Assembly: GCA_013299115.1 (NCBI GenBank)
Contig: JAAFKA010000006.1
Coordinates: forward strand, 124,001-188,000
Reading direction: 5' to 3'
Origin: Cytophagales bacterium
GTDB taxonomy: Bacteria > Bacteroidota > Bacteroidia > Cytophagales > Thermoflexibacteraceae
Length of the DNA: 64,000 nt
Each line of letters begins with the position of its first letter. Position 1 is the stretch's first letter. Positions 62,625 to 64,000 of this stretch are shown piece after piece. A model generated the notes under the pieces. It was not told the DNA's origin. It made no database searches and saw nothing but the letters and a program-made list of their open reading frames with translations. The translations under genes were made by a program, and so were the position numbers.

Positions 62625-63500
62625 ATGAGAAAAAATCTTATTTCTCGTGTTTGTTTGGTTATAGTTGCTCTTATAACCTTCTCTACTCTTTCTTATGCTC
62701 AAACTGTAAAATTGGGAAAAGAAGTAAAAATGGATGCAGATAAAAGCTCTGCAAGTAGTATTGTGGAAACCTCAAAGGGTATTTTTTGTGTTTATACCCC
62801 AACATTTACAGGATTTTTTAAGATGGTACCCCTACGCGTACAACGCTATAATTTTGTAAAAATAGATACAGAAAAAGGCAGTATCGCATTGCAAAAACAA
62901 GAACGACTGAAAGCCAGCGTGGTAGAAAAATTGGAGGGTGAAAGGGCAGTCCAAAAAGATAAAGGCATTGCTGGGCAGTTTAAAATTCAGACCATTATCA
63001 GGAAAGATGATGGCGGTTTGGTCTTACTGTTAGAACGTAAAGGCTCGCAAGAAGTAGCTAATAACATAAAGTATCTAACAAGAAAAGAGGTACTTACAAT
63101 TAACATGAGTCCAAATGGTACAATAGAATGGACTAATATTTTGGATAAAGACCAAAGAATACAGGACGGAGCAAAAAATAGCATTTCTTTTGGCACTGCC
63201 GTTGTGAAAGATAAAATATTCTTATTTTTTCATATCAACGACAAAGTATTACTTAACAAAAATCCTTTTGCCTATATTGGTCCAGGTAGAGCATTTGGGA
63301 TGGAAAGTTTTTTAATAGCTTACCAAATTCAGGCAAATGGAAAATCAACGCATAAAATTGTATTTAGAGATAAAAAAGATGATGATTCTGTTACAGAACC
63401 CACAAAAATATTTCAAATGCCTGATACTTATGATGTGTATGTACTGGTTTACGAAAGAAAATCAGACACGCAAAGATTGGCAAAAATTATTTTTGAATAA
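62625..63500 (+). CDS. Exported protein of unknown function
   Basis: This 291-residue protein has a signal peptide (VCLVIVALITFSTLSYAQ) and a beta-rich mature part with Lys-rich loops (LEGERAVQKDKG, RKDDGGLVLLLER). Repeats of a hydrophobic strand followed by Gly-Thr suggest a propeller-like or WD-type fold. I do not recognise it. A similar context, another exported protein start, follows at 63643. Confidence 0.65.
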   Translation: MRKNLISRVCLVIVALITFSTLSYAQTVKLGKEVKMDADKSSASSIVETSKGIFCVYTPTFTGFFKMVPLRVQRYNFVKIDTEKGSIALQKQERLKASVVEKLEGERAVQKDKGIAGQFKIQTIIRKDDGGLVLLLERKGSQEVANNIKYLTRKEVLTINMSPNGTIEWTNILDKDQRIQDGAKNSISFGTAVVKDKIFLFFHINDKVLLNKNPFAYIGPGRAFGMESFLIAYQIQANGKSTHKIVFRDKKDDDSVTEPTKIFQMPDTYDVYVLVYERKSDTQRLAKIIFE

Positions 63501-63642
63501 AAGGTTTTTGTAACCAAGTTTGAAAGTTGTTAATTGAAATTTTTTTATTTACCACATAGTAACATAGAACACATAGAAAAGCTGTTTTATGTTTGTCATT
63601 CAAAACTAAAAATTCAAAATTAAAAAATTCAAAATTAACACC

Positions 63643-64000
63643 ATGAATTGGATAAAATTTATTTTTGCTTGCTGTTTACTGAATAGTTTAGGCTGGTCGG
63701 CACAAGCCCAATGGGCGCCGAATGTAAACGTGATTGTAACCGAAACCAATGTAAAAACCAGCGTAGATGGCAAACTCGAAGACGGCAAAGTGGTAGATTT
63801 GTCTTGGGGACATCACTCGGCAAACAACTGTTTTCCTGCCTCTGCCAAAGAAAATTTTAGGGGCAAGCACGTGATTTATACCACCCAACTGCCCGCCAGA
63901 GGTACTGTTACGCTGACTCTCAAACCAACTTCGGATACAACCAAAATAAGTTTGTATGCGTATTTGGTAGGGGTCAATAATTTTACTTCGGTAGTTCCCA
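63643..64000 (+). CDS. Exported protein, cut by the window edge
   Basis: The frame starts at ATG 63643 with a signal peptide (FIFACCLLNSLGWSAQAQ) and stays open to the end (119 codons seen). The mature start (NVNVIVTETNVKTSVDGKLE) is Thr/Asn/Lys-rich and beta-like. The family is not recognisable from this part. The DNA before it holds A/T-rich direct repeats (AAAATTCAAAATTA twice). Confidence 0.65.
   Translation, partial: MNWIKFIFACCLLNSLGWSAQAQWAPNVNVIVTETNVKTSVDGKLEDGKVVDLSWGHHSANNCFPASAKENFRGKHVIYTTQLPARGTVTLTLKPTSDTTKISLYAYLVGVNNFTSVVP

Noticed and set aside
1-64000. tRNA, rRNA, riboswitch or CRISPR features
   Set aside because: I looked for cloverleaf-type TTCGAAT/GGTTC blocks, rRNA-like stretches and spaced direct repeats by eye and saw none that I could support; a covariance-model scan would be decisive.

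Overview
The window looks like chromosome from a member of the Bacteroidota, most likely Cytophagales-like (inference). The evidence is AT-rich DNA, repeated TAnnTTTG -7 promoter boxes, a giant cell-surface protein with a type IX secretion (T9SS) sorting domain, a DUF4835/PorD-like T9SS protein, GldF, GWxTD and DUF4856 proteins, and menaquinone genes. I see no rRNA or tRNA gene, no CRISPR array and no prophage. Most genes are single or in short operons and many neighbours converge or diverge.

Layout. 0.3-5.1 kb: GSCFA protein, menB, deaD-type helicase with a long leader, and an Rpn-family nuclease. 5.4-12.6 kb: a 2407-residue T9SS cargo whose C-terminal part has been invaded in frame by G/C-rich palindromic repeats. 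12.6-13.7 kb: a fold-back element and a dead IS5-type transposase. 13.7-17.9 kb: a leftward four-gene operon with a C39 peptidase/ABC exporter, a thioredoxin-like lipoprotein or anchored protein, a membrane protein and an exported protein; no precursor peptide was found. 18-29 kb: esterase, PorD-like protein, GWxTD protein, M28 peptidase, rsmA, radical SAM protein, tryptophan dioxygenase and argS, with two copies of a ~107 bp MITE. 29-34.7 kb: four paralogous PD-(D/E)XK-like small proteins, a LytTR regulator, a small exported protein and a serine hydrolase. 34.7-40 kb: DUF255 protein, DUF4350 protein, PAP2-like protein and DUF4856 lipoprotein.

40-43.4 kb is a scar. A decayed 1.3 kb IS with 19 bp inverted ends is bordered on one side by a REP-associated (Y1/HUH) transposase cut at its N-terminus and on the other by an unrelated gene cut at its 5' end. 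A REP hairpin sits beside the truncated transposase, and related hairpins recur at 19.7, 49.6 and 52.0-52.2 kb. 43.5-64 kb: a 59-residue lipoprotein, an endonuclease-like membrane protein, an orphan AAA+ ATPase, a large TPR protein, gldF without gldG, a TrpF-like protein lacking its catalytic residues, SUFU-domain protein, pyrF, isochorismate synthase, polysaccharide deacetylase, amidase, a second Rpn nuclease, two exported proteins of unknown role, an amino-acid permease, an MsbA-type ABC exporter and two exported proteins, the last running off the window.

The most distinctive signal is the density of palindromic and mobile small repeats. Several reach into reading frames: the sorting domain of the giant protein, the signal peptide of the PorD-like protein, and the 3' ends of two genes. 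The truncated REP transposase next to its likely REP family, and the four-member nuclease-like array with copied promoters, are the other main points.
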